A stretch of DNA of 64,000 bases, from assembly GCF_900089775.1 (NCBI RefSeq), contig NZ_FLOB01000002.1:186001-250000 (forward strand), written 5' to 3'. Under the pieces are notes generated by a model, which was given only the letters and a program-made list of their open reading frames with translations, searched no databases and was not told where the DNA came from. The translations under genes were made by a program, and so were the position numbers. This DNA is from Marinomonas spartinae. Lineage in GTDB: Bacteria > Pseudomonadota > Gammaproteobacteria > Pseudomonadales > Marinomonadaceae. This document shows, one piece after another, positions 1 through 10,446 of the stretch (within the stretch, counting starts at the first letter, position 1; each line of letters opens with the position of its first letter).

Positions 1-1
1 A

Positions 2-211
2 CAAGCACAAGAAGTGCATCAGGCAATTAGAGCATTTTTAGCTAAGTCTTCTGAAACTGTTGCCAAGAAAGTACAGATTCTATATGGCGGCAGTGTGAAA
101 GCATCTACAAGCGCAGAATTATTTGCAATGCCCGATGTAGATGGTGCATTGGTTGGTGGTGCATCACTTGATGCAAATGAATTTATAGCAATCGTTAAAG
201 CGGCAGGTTAA
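2..211 (+). CDS. tpiA: Triosephosphate isomerase, C-terminal part (gene truncated by window edge)
   Basis: Glycolytic and gluconeogenic enzyme interconverting dihydroxyacetone phosphate and glyceraldehyde 3-phosphate in the cytoplasm. The frame is open from base 2 to the TAA at 209-211, so only about the last 69 residues are present. They carry the phosphate-binding end of the TIM barrel: ILYGGSVK followed by the [10 protein letters not shown] loop, both typical of the family. secG follows after 3 bases, as in many gammaproteobacteria. Nothing suggests damage; the gene simply starts outside the window. Confidence 0.95.
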   Translation, partial: QAQEVHQAIRAFLAKSSETVAKKVQILYGGSVKASTSAELFAMPDVDGALVGGASLDANEFIAIVKAAG

Positions 212-214
212 TTA

Positions 215-580
215 ATGGAAGCACTGATTTTAGTTTTGCATATATTGGCGGCGGTTGTCATTATCACGTTGGTATTATTGCAGCAAGGTAAAGGTGCGGA
301 TGCAGGTGCCTCTTTCGGTGGTGGTGCCTCACAGACTGTGTTTGGCGGCCAAGGTAGCGGTAGTTTTTTTGGTAAAATGACAGCGCTTTTTGCATTGATT
401 TTCTTTGTGACAAGTTTTAGCTTAGCGTACCTAGCTAGTCAGCAAGCAAAAAATATATCTGGTGCGGCGGATTTGGTTCCAGCAGCGTCTCATGTAAGTG
501 ATTCTGTTGATATGCCAAAACTAGGTGAAAGTAAGAAAAAAGCACCAGAAAGTAAATCTGATCTCCCCTCTACAAATTAA
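215..580 (+). CDS. secG: SecG, protein translocase subunit
   Basis: Small inner-membrane subunit of the SecYEG channel. The 121-residue protein has two predicted membrane segments, about residues 1-22 and 53-75, joined by a Gly-rich loop containing GASFGGGASQTVFG, the usual SecG signature. The C-terminal tail of about 40 residues is Lys/Ser/Pro-rich and low complexity. The ATG lies 3 bases after the tpiA stop, so translation is probably coupled. A tRNA-Leu gene follows 22 bases downstream, the same order as in Escherichia coli. Confidence 0.95.
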   Translation: MEALILVLHILAAVVIITLVLLQQGKGADAGASFGGGASQTVFGGQGSGSFFGKMTALFALIFFVTSFSLAYLASQQAKNISGAADLVPAASHVSDSVDMPKLGESKKKAPESKSDLPSTN

Positions 581-602
581 TATGTCTTTGTAGATAAGTT
601 TA

Positions 603-688
603 GCCGATGTGGTGAAATTGGTAGACACGCCATCTTGAGGGGGTGGTAGCCTACGGCTGTGCCGGTTCGAGTCCGGCCATCGGCACCA
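603..688 (+). tRNA. tRNA-Leu, anticodon GAG
   Basis: An 86-nt class II tRNA with the CCA end encoded. The acceptor stem GCCGATG (603-609) pairs with CATCGGC (678-684), followed by discriminator A and CCA. The anticodon stem CCATC/GGTGG encloses the loop TTGAGGG, giving anticodon GAG, and a long variable arm follows. The T loop reads TTCGAGT. It sits directly after secG, as leuU does in E. coli. Confidence 0.96.
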
Positions 689-691
689 ATA

Positions 692-720
692 TTGAGTTGA
701 TGTTATGTTTCCTGTATAAT
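692..720 (+). promoter_or_regulatory. Sigma-70 promoter of the metY-rimP-nusA-infB operon
   Basis: TTGAGT (692-697), a 17-bp spacer and a perfect TATAAT (715-720). The expected start near 727 is just ahead of the initiator tRNA at 734. It lies between the two tRNA genes, so the initiator tRNA and the following translation genes have their own promoter. Confidence 0.8.
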
Positions 721-733
721 GTCGTTAGTTTGT

Positions 734-810
<77 letters not shown>

Positions 811-816
811 ATATTT

Positions 817-970
817 ACTCAGTATTGAGTTGTAATAATTGCCATTCTAAGAATGGTTGCTCTCTTAATCAGTATGATAAAGTAGAGTAATAAGGACCCC
901 TATATGGGGTTTTTTGTTATCTGCACTGTTACTGTTTGTAAATAGAAATGGGCCTTGAGCCCGTTTTTTG
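817..970 (+). promoter_or_regulatory. Structured leader with two tandem terminators between metY and rimP
   Basis: Four short hairpins lie between the initiator tRNA and rimP. ACTCA/TGAGT is at 817-830 and CCATTC/GAATGG at 842-856. ACCCC/GGGGT at 896-910 is followed by a run of T. GGGC/GCCC at 950-962, with flanking A and T that extend the stem, is also followed by six T. The last two look like intrinsic terminators, so part of the tRNA transcription should stop before rimP. In E. coli the same interval holds terminators that cold-shock RNA chaperones can override; the parallel here is an inference. Confidence 0.7.
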
Positions 971-1008
971 TTTCTGCGTTTTGCAAATTATCGTTTCGGA
1001 GAAAGCGT

Positions 1009-1470
1009 TTGTCAGCTAAATATACGATTTTAGAAGAACTGATTCGACCTGTCGTGGAAGGTTTAGGATTCCAATTTTGGGGAATGGAATATTTATCACA
1101 GGGTAAAGACTCTGTGTTGCGTATTTTTATTGATACTGAACTAGAAAAAGGCATTGATGTCGAAGATTGTGCTCAAGTCAGCCGACAAGTTAGCTCTATC
1201 CTTGACGTTGAAGATCCTATCACTGGCGAATATAACCTTGAGGTCTCGTCACCTGGCTTGGATCGTCCCTTGTTTGAATTGACTCAATACCAAGCTTATG
1301 TCGGTGCTGTGATTGCTTTGCGTTTACGGGTTCCATTTGATGGTCGTCGTAAGTTTAAAGGGCTATTAGTGGGTATCGAAGACGATGAAGTCGTTATCCG
1401 TGTTGACCAGGAAGAATACCTGCTGCCTTTCGATCTGATTGATAAGGCAAATGTTGTTCCACAATTTTAA
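1009..1470 (+). CDS. rimP: Ribosome maturation factor RimP
   Basis: Cytoplasmic factor needed for maturation of the 30S ribosomal subunit. I place the start at TTG 1009 because GGAGA at 998-1002 lies 6 bases before it and because the 153-residue product beginning [10 protein letters not shown] matches normal RimP length. A longer frame would begin inside the upstream terminator. The N-terminal half has the family pattern [17 protein letters not shown] and [11 protein letters not shown]; the C-terminal half is the small beta-rich domain. nusA follows 27 bases later. Confidence 0.93.
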   Translation: MSAKYTILEELIRPVVEGLGFQFWGMEYLSQGKDSVLRIFIDTELEKGIDVEDCAQVSRQVSSILDVEDPITGEYNLEVSSPGLDRPLFELTQYQAYVGAVIALRLRVPFDGRRKFKGLLVGIEDDEVVIRVDQEEYLLPFDLIDKANVVPQF

Positions 1471-1497
1471 TTTAACCTTGATAGAGAGGCTAAAAGG

Positions 1498-2988
1498 ATG
1501 AGCAAAGAAATTCTTTTGGTAGTAGAAGCCGTTTCCAACGAGAAAGATGTTCCGAAACAAGTTATTTTCGAAGCCGTTGAAATTGCTTTAGCAAGTGCTG
1601 CCAAGCGTCGTTTTGAAGACGATGCATTGATTCGTGTGTCTATTGATCAAAGAACTGGGGATTATAAAACGTATCGTCAGTGGCATATCGTAGAGGATCA
1701 AGACTATTCTGCTCCAGCATCTGAGTTAACGGTAGATGATGTGGAAGAGCAAAACTTGAATGTTGCTTTGGGGGATATCTACGAAGAAGAGGTGGAATCC
1801 GAAGCATTTGGCCGTATTGCAGCGCAAACCGCTAAACAAGTGATTGTTCAAAAAGTGCGTGAAGCTGAACGCGCTAAAATGGTTGCTCGCTATAGTGAAA
1901 AAATGGGTAAGTTGGTTCATGGTCAAGTTAAAAAAGTGACTCGTGATAGTCTGATTATTGATTTGGGTGAGAACGCCGAAGCGACGTTACCAAAAGATCA
2001 GTTAATTGCTCGTGAAACGTTCCGCATGAATGATCGTGTTCGTGCTTTGCTAATGGAAATTCGTGAAGATAATCGTGGTTCACAACTTATCCTATCTCGC
2101 AACTCTCCTGATTTCATGATTGAACTTTTCCGTTTGGAAGTGCCGGAGATTGCCGAGGAAGTGATTGATATTCGAGGTGCTTCTCGAGATCCAGGCTTAC
2201 GAGCAAAAATTGCTGTAAAGACCAATGACCGTCGTATTGATCCGATCGGAGCTTGTGTCGGTATGCGTGGTGCTCGAGTGCAAGCGGTTTCTAATGAAAT
2301 GAATGGCGAGCGTGTGGATATTGTTCTTTGGGACGATAATCCTGCTCAACTAGTTATCAATGCAATGGCGCCTGCGGAAGTGGATTCTATTGTGATTGAT
2401 GAAGATGCGCATTCTATGGATGTTGCAGTGAAAAGCGACAATTTAGCGCAAGCTATTGGTCGCAATGGTCAAAATGTTCGTCTTGCGTCAGCATTAACAG
2501 GTTGGGCATTGAATGTGATGACCAGTGAAGATGCCGAAGCAAAACAACAAGAAGAATCACAAAAATTGATCGACTTGTTTGTGAATGGGCTCGACATTGA
2601 TGATGATTTGGCAATCCAAATGGTCGAAGAGGGATTTACGTCGCTAGAAGAAGTGGCTTACGTCCCGATGGAAGAAATGTTAGACATCGACGGATTTGAT
2701 GAAGATTTAGTAAACGAATTACGTTCTCGCGCCAAAGAGGCCTTGTTAAATCAAGCGCTTCAAGCAGAAGAGCAATTAGATGGTGCCAAGCCTGCTTCTG
2801 ACTTGTTAGAAATGGAAGGTATGGATAATCATTTGGCGTTGGTGTTGGCTTCTAAAGGCGTCACGACGATGGAAGATCTTGCAGAACAATCCGTCGATGA
2901 ATTGCTTGATATAGAAGGTATGACAGAAGAACGTGCAGGTAAACTGATTCTGACTGCTCGCGCACCTTGGTTTGCTGAATCTGAATAA
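1498..2988 (+). CDS. nusA: Transcription termination/antitermination factor NusA
   Basis: RNA polymerase-binding factor that modulates pausing, termination and antitermination. The 496-residue protein shows the N-terminal polymerase-binding domain (about 1-125), an S1 domain (about 135-200, HGQVKKVTRDSLIIDLG), two KH domains (about 230-345, including QAIGRNGQNVRLAS) and two acidic C-terminal repeats, each with a helix-hairpin-helix-like LDIDGF or LDIEGM motif. Its length matches the E. coli protein. An AGAGG-type ribosome site precedes the ATG. It is cotranscribed with rimP and infB. Confidence 0.97.
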   Translation: MSKEILLVVEAVSNEKDVPKQVIFEAVEIALASAAKRRFEDDALIRVSIDQRTGDYKTYRQWHIVEDQDYSAPASELTVDDVEEQNLNVALGDIYEEEVESEAFGRIAAQTAKQVIVQKVREAERAKMVARYSEKMGKLVHGQVKKVTRDSLIIDLGENAEATLPKDQLIARETFRMNDRVRALLMEIREDNRGSQLILSRNSPDFMIELFRLEVPEIAEEVIDIRGASRDPGLRAKIAVKTNDRRIDPIGACVGMRGARVQAVSNEMNGERVDIVLWDDNPAQLVINAMAPAEVDSIVIDEDAHSMDVAVKSDNLAQAIGRNGQNVRLASALTGWALNVMTSEDAEAKQQEESQKLIDLFVNGLDIDDDLAIQMVEEGFTSLEEVAYVPMEEMLDIDGFDEDLVNELRSRAKEALLNQALQAEEQLDGAKPASDLLEMEGMDNHLALVLASKGVTTMEDLAEQSVDELLDIEGMTEERAGKLILTARAPWFAESE

Positions 2989-3015
2989 AATCTGAGTACA
3001 TGAAGGGGGAACTTA

Positions 3016-5601
3016 ATGACAGTTCAAACCGTAAAGATACTATCCGAATTGGTGAATACGCCAGTCGAGAAGCTACTGGCTCAGATGAAAGACGCCGGTC
3101 TTCCTCATAAGAGTGAAAACCAAGAAGTCTCTGACGTTGAAAAGCAAACATTGTTAAACTTTCTTAAGCGTCAACATGGCGAGGCAGGAAGTGGTTCAGA
3201 GCGTATTACCTTACAGCGTAAGAAAACCAGTACCTTGTCACGTAGTGATGGTGGTAAAGTAGTAAATGTAGCTGTGAAGAAAAAGCGCACTTATGTGAAG
3301 CGTACTGATACTGACGAAGAACTTCAAAAGCAACAGGAGTTTCTTCAACGTCAGGCAGAGGAACAAGCACGCCTGGCAGCAGAAGAGCAAGCTCGCATAG
3401 ACGCTGAGCGTAAACTTGAAGCAGAAAAGGCGGCAAAAGCTCAGGCTGAAGCCGAAGAACAGGCTCGCAAGGAAGCCGCTGAAGCAGCAGCAAAAGAAGC
3501 GGCTGCGAGAGAAGCGGTTGTAAAAAGTGAGCAAAATGATACGGAGCAGAATGTCTCCGGTATAGGAGCGGCAGAACCCGTGGAAGCACCAAAACAGCCT
3601 AAGACGGCGAAAAAAACGTCCCAAGCGGCAGCAATGGACAGTAAAAAGCCAAATGCTGCACCAAAAAGTAAAAAAAGTGCTAATCGTCAAGATAGCGAAA
3701 AACCTCGCGGCCGTCACCCTGAGAGTAAACGTTCTCGCGTGAATATCAACGGTGACGAAGAGTTTGGTCGTCGTGGTAAGTTAGGTCGCAAAGGTAAGAA
3801 ACCGCTGCAAAAACAAGAGCACGGTTTCCAAAAACCAACGGCGCCAATTATCCATGAAGTGGCCTTGCCAGAAAGTATTACGGTTGCTGAGTTGGCTGAA
3901 AAAATGTCAATCAAAGCTGCCGAAGTGATCAAGGTATTGTTCAAAATGGGCGCCATGGCGACTATTAACCAAACGATTGATCGCGATACGGCAACGCTTG
4001 TAGTTGAGGAAATGGGTCACACGGTTAAGTATATCGACGAAAACGCTGTCGAAAATGACATGATTGACGCAATCGATTATGACGGTGAAGCGATTAAACG
4101 TGCCCCCGTTGTTACCGTCATGGGTCATGTTGACCATGGTAAAACCTCTTTACTTGATTACATTCGTACGACTCGTGTTGCTGCTGGTGAATCAGGTGGT
4201 ATTACACAGCATATTGGTGCTTATCATGTTGAAACACCACATGGTATGGTCAGCTTCTTAGACACACCTGGACACGCTGCGTTTACTTCTATGCGTGCTC
4301 GTGGTGCGCAAGCAACGGATATTGTTATTCTTGTTTGTGCTGCTGACGATGGTGTTATGCCACAAACCATTGAGGCGATTCAGCATGCTCGTGCTGCTAA
4401 TGTGCCTATGGTTGTTGCCATTACTAAGGTTGATAAAGAAGGCGCGGACATTGATCGAGTGAAGAACGAGCTAGTTGCTCAAGAAGTGGTGCCTGAAGAA
4501 TGGGGCGGCGATGTTCAATTTGTTGGCGTTTCCGCAAAATCGGGTGAAGGTATTGAAGAGCTTCTTGAAGCCGTTCTGCTGCAAGCAGAAGTGCTTGAGT
4601 TAACGGCTGTACCAAGTGCACCTGCTAAAGGGGTAGTGGTTGAAGCCCGTCTTGATCGTGGTCGCGGTTCGGTTGCAACCTTACTGGTACAAAACGGTAC
4701 TTTGCGTAAAGGAGATATCGTTCTTGCTGGTTTGCAAATGGGTCGTGTTCGTGCACTCCTTGATGAGCGCGGTGAGGCTATTGATGCAGCAGGTCCTTCT
4801 ATTCCTGTTGAGATTTTAGGATTAGATGGTACGCCAGGCGCAGGTGAAGAGTTCATCGTTGTAGCAGATGAGCGTAAAGCGCGTGAAGTAGCAAACTTCC
4901 GTCAAGGCAAATACCGTGAAATTCGTTTTGCTCGTCAGCACTCAGCTAAATTAGAGAACTTGTTCTCTGAGATGGGTAAAGACGAAGTACGTACTTTGAA
5001 TGTCGTACTTAAAGCCGATGTTCGTGGTTCTCTTGAGGCTTTAATCAAGTCCTTGACTGACTTAAACACGGACGAAGTGAGGGTAAATGTTGTTTCTAGT
5101 GGTGTCGGTGGTATCACTGAGACGGATGCAACCTTAGCACTTGCTTCAGATGCGGTTATCTTTGGTTTCAACGTGCGTGCCGATAGTTCAGCTAAGCAGT
5201 TTATTGAACGCGAAAGTATCGATTTACGTTACTACAGTGTGATCTATAACATCATCGATGATGTGAAGTCTGCCTTGTCTGGTATGTTATCTCCAGATCT
5301 TCGTGAAGACATTAAAGGTACGGCTGAAGTACGTGATATCTTCCGTTCGCCTAAGTTTGGTTTGATTGCGGGTTGTATGGTGATCGAAGGTACAGTTTAC
5401 CGTAGTAAACAGATTCGCGTATTGCGTGATGATGTCGTGATTTATGAAGGTGAACTTGAGTCTCTGCGTCGCTTTAAAGATGCGGTTAATGAAGTTAGTA
5501 AAGGCATGGAATGTGGTATCGGTGTGAAAAACTACACGGATGTCAAAGTAGGCGATAAGATCGAGGTTTTCGAAACCGTCGAAGTAGCGCGTACACTTTA
5601 A
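3016..5601 (+). CDS. infB: Translation initiation factor IF-2
   Basis: GTPase that delivers initiator tRNA to the 30S subunit. The 861-residue protein has a short IF2 N-terminal domain (about 1-50), a long Lys/Glu/Ala-rich region (about 90-260), a second IF2_N domain (about 280-330) and the GTPase domain. The P-loop GHVDHGKT is at 370-377, followed by DTPGHAAF and the TKVD base-recognition motif. Domains II to IV complete the C-terminus. The gene directly before this operon encodes the initiator tRNA that IF-2 carries. An AAGGGGG sequence precedes the ATG. Confidence 0.97.
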   Translation: MTVQTVKILSELVNTPVEKLLAQMKDAGLPHKSENQEVSDVEKQTLLNFLKRQHGEAGSGSERITLQRKKTSTLSRSDGGKVVNVAVKKKRTYVKRTDTDEELQKQQEFLQRQAEEQARLAAEEQARIDAERKLEAEKAAKAQAEAEEQARKEAAEAAAKEAAAREAVVKSEQNDTEQNVSGIGAAEPVEAPKQPKTAKKTSQAAAMDSKKPNAAPKSKKSANRQDSEKPRGRHPESKRSRVNINGDEEFGRRGKLGRKGKKPLQKQEHGFQKPTAPIIHEVALPESITVAELAEKMSIKAAEVIKVLFKMGAMATINQTIDRDTATLVVEEMGHTVKYIDENAVENDMIDAIDYDGEAIKRAPVVTVMGHVDHGKTSLLDYIRTTRVAAGESGGITQHIGAYHVETPHGMVSFLDTPGHAAFTSMRARGAQATDIVILVCAADDGVMPQTIEAIQHARAANVPMVVAITKVDKEGADIDRVKNELVAQEVVPEEWGGDVQFVGVSAKSGEGIEELLEAVLLQAEVLELTAVPSAPAKGVVVEARLDRGRGSVATLLVQNGTLRKGDIVLAGLQMGRVRALLDERGEAIDAAGPSIPVEILGLDGTPGAGEEFIVVADERKAREVANFRQGKYREIRFARQHSAKLENLFSEMGKDEVRTLNVVLKADVRGSLEALIKSLTDLNTDEVRVNVVSSGVGGITETDATLALASDAVIFGFNVRADSSAKQFIERESIDLRYYSVIYNIIDDVKSALSGMLSPDLREDIKGTAEVRDIFRSPKFGLIAGCMVIEGTVYRSKQIRVLRDDVVIYEGELESLRRFKDAVNEVSKGMECGIGVKNYTDVKVGDKIEVFETVEVARTL

Positions 5602-5613
5602 TAGGACAAGATC

Positions 5614-6003
5614 ATGGCAGGCGAATTTAGTCGTACTAGTCGGATTGGTGACCAGCTCCAAAAGGAGCTGGCGTCCTTGATCCAGTTTGAAGTAAAAGAT
5701 CCACGTTTGGGATTGGTTACTGTCAACGAAGTACGTGTAGCAAAAGATTTAGGCTATGCGGATATTTATTATACCGTACTTGGTAAAGACGATCAGCCCG
5801 AAGTATTGGCAGAGAACCAAGCGGCACTAGATAGTGCAAAAGGGTTCTTGCGTCGTCGTTTAGCACAAGAAGTAAAACTTCGTGTTATGCCGCATTTGCG
5901 TTTCCATTATGACCAGAGTGTGGTCAATGGGTCACGTATGTCGGCTCTGATTGACGAAGCGATTCGTGATGACGAGACAAAAAACGGTAACGAAGGCGAG
6001 TAA
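5614..6003 (+). CDS. rbfA: Ribosome-binding factor A
   Basis: Cold-shock-associated 30S assembly factor that binds near helix 1 of 16S rRNA. The 129-residue protein has the KH-like fold pattern: SRTSRIGDQLQKELASLI at the N-terminus, VTVNEVRVAKDLGYADIYYTVLG in the core, and LRVMPHLRFHYDQSV near the end. It begins 12 bases after infB behind AGGACA, consistent with one operon. Confidence 0.96.
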   Translation: MAGEFSRTSRIGDQLQKELASLIQFEVKDPRLGLVTVNEVRVAKDLGYADIYYTVLGKDDQPEVLAENQAALDSAKGFLRRRLAQEVKLRVMPHLRFHYDQSVVNGSRMSALIDEAIRDDETKNGNEGE

Positions 6004-6012
6004 TAAGTTCGT

Positions 6013-6939
6013 ATGGCTAAGGCAAAATGGCGCTCAGTAGACGGTATTGTTCTGCTGAACAAGCCGATAGGTTTAAGCTCGAACCAAGCGTTGCAGCGTG
6101 TCCGACGCCTCTTTCAGGCAGCGAAAGCAGGACACACTGGTGCGCTTGACCCCTTGGCAACAGGAATGCTGCCATTGTGTCTTGGGGAAGCGACTAAATT
6201 TTCTCAATATTTGTTGGATGCAGATAAGCGTTATTTAACCTGTATTCAGTTGGGAAAAAGAACGACCACTGGGGATCGTGAAGGGGATATATTGACTGAA
6301 GAGTCAGTTCCTTCTCTCTCTGATGAGTCACTTGAAAGTATTCTAGATGGATTTCGTGGGGAAATAGAGCAGATCCCTCCTATGTATTCTGCTTTGAAGC
6401 ACGAAGGAAAGCCGCTTTATGAATATGCCCGTCAAGGGATTGTGATAGAGCGAAAGCGCCGTCGCGTTACCATTTCTAATTTAACCCTTGTTTCACGAAC
6501 CGCTGATACGCTGACGCTCGATATTCAGTGTTCCAAAGGCACCTATATTCGAACTATTGGCGAAGATATTGGTGAAGCACTAGGTTGTGGTGCTCATTTG
6601 CATTCATTGCATCGTATTTCGACGGCAGGCTATTCACCAGAAAACATGATGACAATGGAAGAGTTTGAGGCCATATCAGAGCAGGGTTATGAAGCATTAG
6701 ATGCGCATCTATTGCCAATGGATACCGCTGTAGAATATTTTACAAAAGTAGATTTACCCGAGACTGATACGATGAATATGATGTTCGGTCGAACGATCCC
6801 TAGCCCGGTATCATTAGACAATGGCACTGTGGTGAGAATGTTTGATCAAGGTACCCAGCGCTTCTTAGGCCTTGGGCAAATAAAAGGGACGATGCTACGT
6901 CCCTTTCGACTGGTAAATACGAGCGAGTTCTCTTTATAA
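6013..6939 (+). CDS. truB: tRNA pseudouridine(55) synthase TruB
   Basis: Isomerises U55 in the T loop of tRNAs. The catalytic Asp is D46 in GHTGALDPLATG, and the KGTYIRTIGEDIG motif follows in the second half. The 308-residue length is normal, including a C-terminal PUA-like region (about 245-308). The start ATG lies 9 bases after the rbfA stop; no strong ribosome-binding site is visible, so coupling with rbfA is likely. Confidence 0.96.
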   Translation: MAKAKWRSVDGIVLLNKPIGLSSNQALQRVRRLFQAAKAGHTGALDPLATGMLPLCLGEATKFSQYLLDADKRYLTCIQLGKRTTTGDREGDILTEESVPSLSDESLESILDGFRGEIEQIPPMYSALKHEGKPLYEYARQGIVIERKRRRVTISNLTLVSRTADTLTLDIQCSKGTYIRTIGEDIGEALGCGAHLHSLHRISTAGYSPENMMTMEEFEAISEQGYEALDAHLLPMDTAVEYFTKVDLPETDTMNMMFGRTIPSPVSLDNGTVVRMFDQGTQRFLGLGQIKGTMLRPFRLVNTSEFSL

Positions 6940-7052
6940 ATAGCAGTGAGTTCTGTTAAAAAGAGTGTTAAACTTGCCCGCCTAGGATGACTGAAAATAT
7001 GCTCGGCTATCCTTGACCTTTATTATTGCATATTAATTTGGAGATATAGATT

Positions 7053-7322
7053 ATGGCATTGTCTGCAGAATCAAAAGCAGCGTTAGTTAAAGAGTTTCAA
7101 GTAGCGGAAGGCGACACAGGTTCTCCTGAAGTTCAAGTGGCATTGTTGACTAAAAACATTGCAGGTCTACAAGATCACTTTAAAGCTCATATCCATGACC
7201 ACCATTCTCGTCGCGGTCTAATCCGCATGGTAAACCAGCGTCGTAAGCTGTTGGATTATCTTAAGCGTAAAGATGCAGCTCGTTACACTAGTTTGATTAA
7301 AAAACTAGGTCTGCGTCGCTAA
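7053..7322 (+). CDS. rpsO: 30S ribosomal protein S15
   Basis: The 89-residue primary 16S rRNA-binding protein with the conserved [14 protein letters not shown] and HDHHSRRGL segments. GGAGAT lies 9 bases before the ATG. A 113-base gap separates it from truB and a strong terminator follows, so it can be expressed both from the operon and separately. In relatives S15 represses its own mRNA; I did not identify the operator here. Confidence 0.97.
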   Translation: MALSAESKAALVKEFQVAEGDTGSPEVQVALLTKNIAGLQDHFKAHIHDHHSRRGLIRMVNQRRKLLDYLKRKDAARYTSLIKKLGLRR

Positions 7323-7330
7323 GACTGAGG

Positions 7331-7361
7331 AAGGGCCATAAGATATTATGGCCCTTTTTTT
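7331..7361 (+). terminator. Intrinsic terminator after rpsO
   Basis: A perfect 11-bp stem, 7331-7341 with 7346-7356, a GATA tetraloop and a run of seven T. It separates rpsO from pnp. Confidence 0.92.
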
Positions 7362-7554
7362 ATAAGTAGATTCCCAAAGGACAGCCTGTACTTCATATGT
7401 GTTTTTAGCTTGAATCTGTGGTTTCTGATGTCGCTAATAGAAATAGATTAAGAGTGACTAGGATGACGAATGATAAAACGCCCAGAACATATATGAGTAC
7501 TGGCTTAAAAAGAGGTCTTTGGGATAAGCAATTTTTTAACCAAAAGGAATATGT

Positions 7555-9663
7555 GTGAGTATTACGACAAAAACTTTTCAATTCGGTAATGATACCGTAA
7601 CTCTAGAAACAGGCCGCATTGCTCGTCAAGCGACAGGTGCGGTTCTTTGTACCATTGGCGATGCTCAAGTACTTGCGACAGTAGTAGGTGCTAAATCAGC
7701 AAAAGAGGATCAAGACTTTTTTCCTCTTTCAGTTCACTATCAAGAGCGCGCTTACGCGGTAGGTAAAATCCCAGGTGGTTTTTTAAAGCGTGAAGGTCGT
7801 CCTTCTGAAAAAGAGACGTTGACCTCGCGTTTGATTGACCGTCCAATTCGTCCATTGTTCCCTAAAGGCTTTATGAACGAGGTCCAAGTCGTTTGTACAG
7901 TAATGTCTACCAACACCGACTTGGATGCTGATATTGCTGCGATGCTGGCGACGTCTGCTGCCTTGACTATTTCGGGTATTCCGTTTAATGGCCCTATCGG
8001 TGCGGCTCGCGTGGGCTTCAACGATGAATCTGGTTACCTGCTTAACCCAAGTTATTCTGAGCTAGACGGTTCTTTGCTTGACATGGTTGTGGCAGGTACA
8101 AAAGACGCTGTGTTGATGGTTGAGTCTGAAGCACAAGAGCTGACTGAAGATGAAATGTTAGGCGCTGTACTTTTTGCCCATAAAGAAATGCAAACCGCTA
8201 TTACGGCAATTACTGAGTTTGCGGCTGAGTGCGGTAAACCTCGTTGGGAATGGCAAGCGCCAACGGCTAAGGTATCTCTGACCGAAGCGGTTGAGTCTGG
8301 CTATGCAGCACAAATCGAAGAAGCCTATAGCATCAGTGAAAAAATGGCGCGTTATGCTCAACTGGGTGTGGTGCGTGATGCCGCTGTTGCGGCTCTTGTT
8401 ACAGAAGGCGGTGAGTTTTCTGAATCAGATGTGGTTGGTGCTTTCTCTAAACTGGAAAAACGCATTGTTCGTCGCCGTGTCATTGATGGTAAGCCTCGTA
8501 TCGATGGTCGTGATAACAAAACCGTTCGTCCGATCAATGTCGAAGTGGGATTGTTAAGCAAGACCCACGGTTCTGCTTTGTTTACACGTGGTGAAACTCA
8601 GGCTATTGCAACTTGTACGTTAGGTACTAGCCGCGATTCACAAATGACTGACGGTTTGACTGGCGAAAGCAAAGACAGCTTCATGCTTCATTATAACTTC
8701 CCTCCTTATTCTGTTGGTGAGTGTGGTCGTATGGGGGGCGTTGGTCGTCGTGAAATTGGTCACGGTCGTCTAGCCCGTCGCGGTGTTCAAGCAGTATTGC
8801 CGTCAGAAGACGAATTCCCATACACTATTCGTGTCGTTTCTGAGATTACTGAATCGAATGGTTCAAGCTCTATGGCGTCTGTATGTGGTGCCTCTTTGTC
8901 TATGATGGACGCGGGTGTGCCTTTAAAAGCACCTGTTGCTGGTATTGCCATGGGTCTTATTAAAGAAGATGATGGCTTTGCTGTCTTGACGGATATCTTG
9001 GGCGATGAAGATCACCTTGGTGATATGGACTTTAAAGTGGCGGGTACCGAAGAAGGTATCACAGCACTGCAAATGGACATTAAAATCGAAGGTATTAACG
9101 AAGAGATTATGGATATCGCCTTGAATCAAGCACTTGAGGCTCGTACACATATCCTTCGTGAAATGGCAAAAGTCATTGGTTACGCTCGTCCTGAAGTATC
9201 GCCTAACGCACCATCTATGGCGACGATCAAAATCGATCCTGAGAAAATTCGTGATGTGATCGGTAAAGGCGGTGCGACCATTCGCTCTATCACTGAGCAA
9301 ACTGGCGCATCGATTGATCTGGATGATGACGGTACTGTCCGTATTTACGCGGCAGATAAAGCGTCTTCTGATGCGGCTTTACTTAAGATTCATGAGATTA
9401 CGGCAGAAGCAGAAATCGATAAACTTTATCAAGGCAAAGTCGTGCGTTTGGCCGAGTTTGGTGCGTTTGTGAATATCCTGCCAGGTAAAGATGGTTTGGT
9501 TCACATTTCTCAAATTGCTGAAGAGCGTATTCGTGCTGTGTCTGACTTCCTATCTGAAGGTCAAGATGTTGTTGTTAAGGTGTTGGATGTTGATGCCCGT
9601 GGTCGTATCAAGCTATCCATGAAAGATGTAACAGAAGAAGAAAAAGCACAATTCTCTGCCTAA
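7555..9663 (+). CDS. pnp: Polyribonucleotide nucleotidyltransferase (PNPase)
   Basis: Phosphorolytic 3'-5' exoribonuclease of the RNA degradosome. The start is GTG 7555, with AAAGGA 8 bases upstream. The 702 residues contain two RNase PH cores (about 1-210 and 315-540), a helical linker, a KH domain with GKGG at 570-573 and an S1 domain (about 620-690, [19 protein letters not shown]). The order rpsO-pnp is the classical one. The 193-base space between the rpsO terminator and this GTG probably holds its promoter and a leader, but I could not identify a convincing promoter or the RNase III stem known in E. coli. Confidence 0.97.
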   Translation: MSITTKTFQFGNDTVTLETGRIARQATGAVLCTIGDAQVLATVVGAKSAKEDQDFFPLSVHYQERAYAVGKIPGGFLKREGRPSEKETLTSRLIDRPIRPLFPKGFMNEVQVVCTVMSTNTDLDADIAAMLATSAALTISGIPFNGPIGAARVGFNDESGYLLNPSYSELDGSLLDMVVAGTKDAVLMVESEAQELTEDEMLGAVLFAHKEMQTAITAITEFAAECGKPRWEWQAPTAKVSLTEAVESGYAAQIEEAYSISEKMARYAQLGVVRDAAVAALVTEGGEFSESDVVGAFSKLEKRIVRRRVIDGKPRIDGRDNKTVRPINVEVGLLSKTHGSALFTRGETQAIATCTLGTSRDSQMTDGLTGESKDSFMLHYNFPPYSVGECGRMGGVGRREIGHGRLARRGVQAVLPSEDEFPYTIRVVSEITESNGSSSMASVCGASLSMMDAGVPLKAPVAGIAMGLIKEDDGFAVLTDILGDEDHLGDMDFKVAGTEEGITALQMDIKIEGINEEIMDIALNQALEARTHILREMAKVIGYARPEVSPNAPSMATIKIDPEKIRDVIGKGGATIRSITEQTGASIDLDDDGTVRIYAADKASSDAALLKIHEITAEAEIDKLYQGKVVRLAEFGAFVNILPGKDGLVHISQIAEERIRAVSDFLSEGQDVVVKVLDVDARGRIKLSMKDVTEEEKAQFSA

Positions 9664-9682
9664 GTAATTAGGTTCTGTGTTT

Positions 9683-9712
9683 AAAAAAGGTGTCTTGATG
9701 ACACCTTTTTTT
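9683..9712 (+). terminator. Intrinsic terminator after pnp
   Basis: GGTGTC (9689-9694) pairs with GACACC (9700-9705) around TTGAT. The stem is flanked by A6 and T7, which lengthen it. It ends the ribosomal and RNA-decay cluster. Confidence 0.92.
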
Positions 9713-9785
9713 GTTTTTATCTAAAGAATTGGATTAGTATAAAAGCAGAAATATCACTTTATTGTCGGATGGATGAGGGATCAAA

Positions 9786-10385
9786 ATGAAGATCAAACTG
9801 CTTAGTGTGGTAGCAATGGTAGGGTTGCTATCGGCCTGTAGTTCTAACGAAACGGTTAAAAATGCGGATGCATCAGAAACTGTGCAGGATTGTGTTTTTG
9901 CAGATGGCTCTAATCAACCCGCACCACAATGGGTTTGCGGTGCACCAGTGAAAAATGTTGCTTTATCGGCTGTGGGCTATGCTGAGAAGTCAGCGGCTGG
10001 ACCAAACTTTATGCGTCAAATGGCCGCGACGGCTGCTCGCGTTGAGTTAGCTCAAGTATTGAGTTTACAGTTGCAAAATATGGTGAAGCAATACGCTGAG
10101 ACAACGGGCACGGGGGATGCTCAAACGGTTGATCGAGTTAATAGTGTTGTTACCAAGCAGATTACCGATCAAAAACTGGTTGGCTCTAAAGTGATTCGCC
10201 AAATGCCAACCCCTACCGGTGGCATGGTTGTGTTGGTTGGTTTGGATCCGAAACAGACTGAGTCGATTTCTGAGGATATTTTACGTACTTCCATGAAGAA
10301 TAATGCCGCTCTCTTTCAGAAGTTAGAGGCAAAGAAAAGCTTTGATGAATTAGCGGCAGATATTGCTAAGCAAAAAGCGCCTTAG
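9786..10385 (+). CDS. LPP20-family outer-membrane lipoprotein
   Basis: A 199-residue predicted lipoprotein. The signal peptide ends in the lipobox LSAC with the lipidated Cys at residue 18. The body resembles the LPP20 family: a segment around residues 58-75 (VALSAVGYAEKSA), then a helix rich in Ala/Arg (MRQMAATAARVELAQVL) and a C-terminal VVLVGLDP strand. Function is unknown. It stands alone, preceded by a terminator and a 70-base gap, so it is probably monocistronic. Vibrio FlgP belongs to the same broad family, but this gene is far from the flagellar cluster and I do not assign that role. Confidence 0.75.
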   Translation: MKIKLLSVVAMVGLLSACSSNETVKNADASETVQDCVFADGSNQPAPQWVCGAPVKNVALSAVGYAEKSAAGPNFMRQMAATAARVELAQVLSLQLQNMVKQYAETTGTGDAQTVDRVNSVVTKQITDQKLVGSKVIRQMPTPTGGMVVLVGLDPKQTESISEDILRTSMKNNAALFQKLEAKKSFDELAADIAKQKAP

Positions 10386-10446
10386 GCTCATCTAGCGCTC
10401 TGCTATTTTGCGTGATTGAGCAGTATGTTGTGGGGGTATCGCTTTA

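Noticed and set aside
3206-3717. Two long minus-strand frames opposite the Lys/Ala/Glu-rich part of infB
   Set aside because: They are complements of the repetitive infB codons; the Leu/Phe-rich or Arg/Phe-rich products are typical shadow artefacts.
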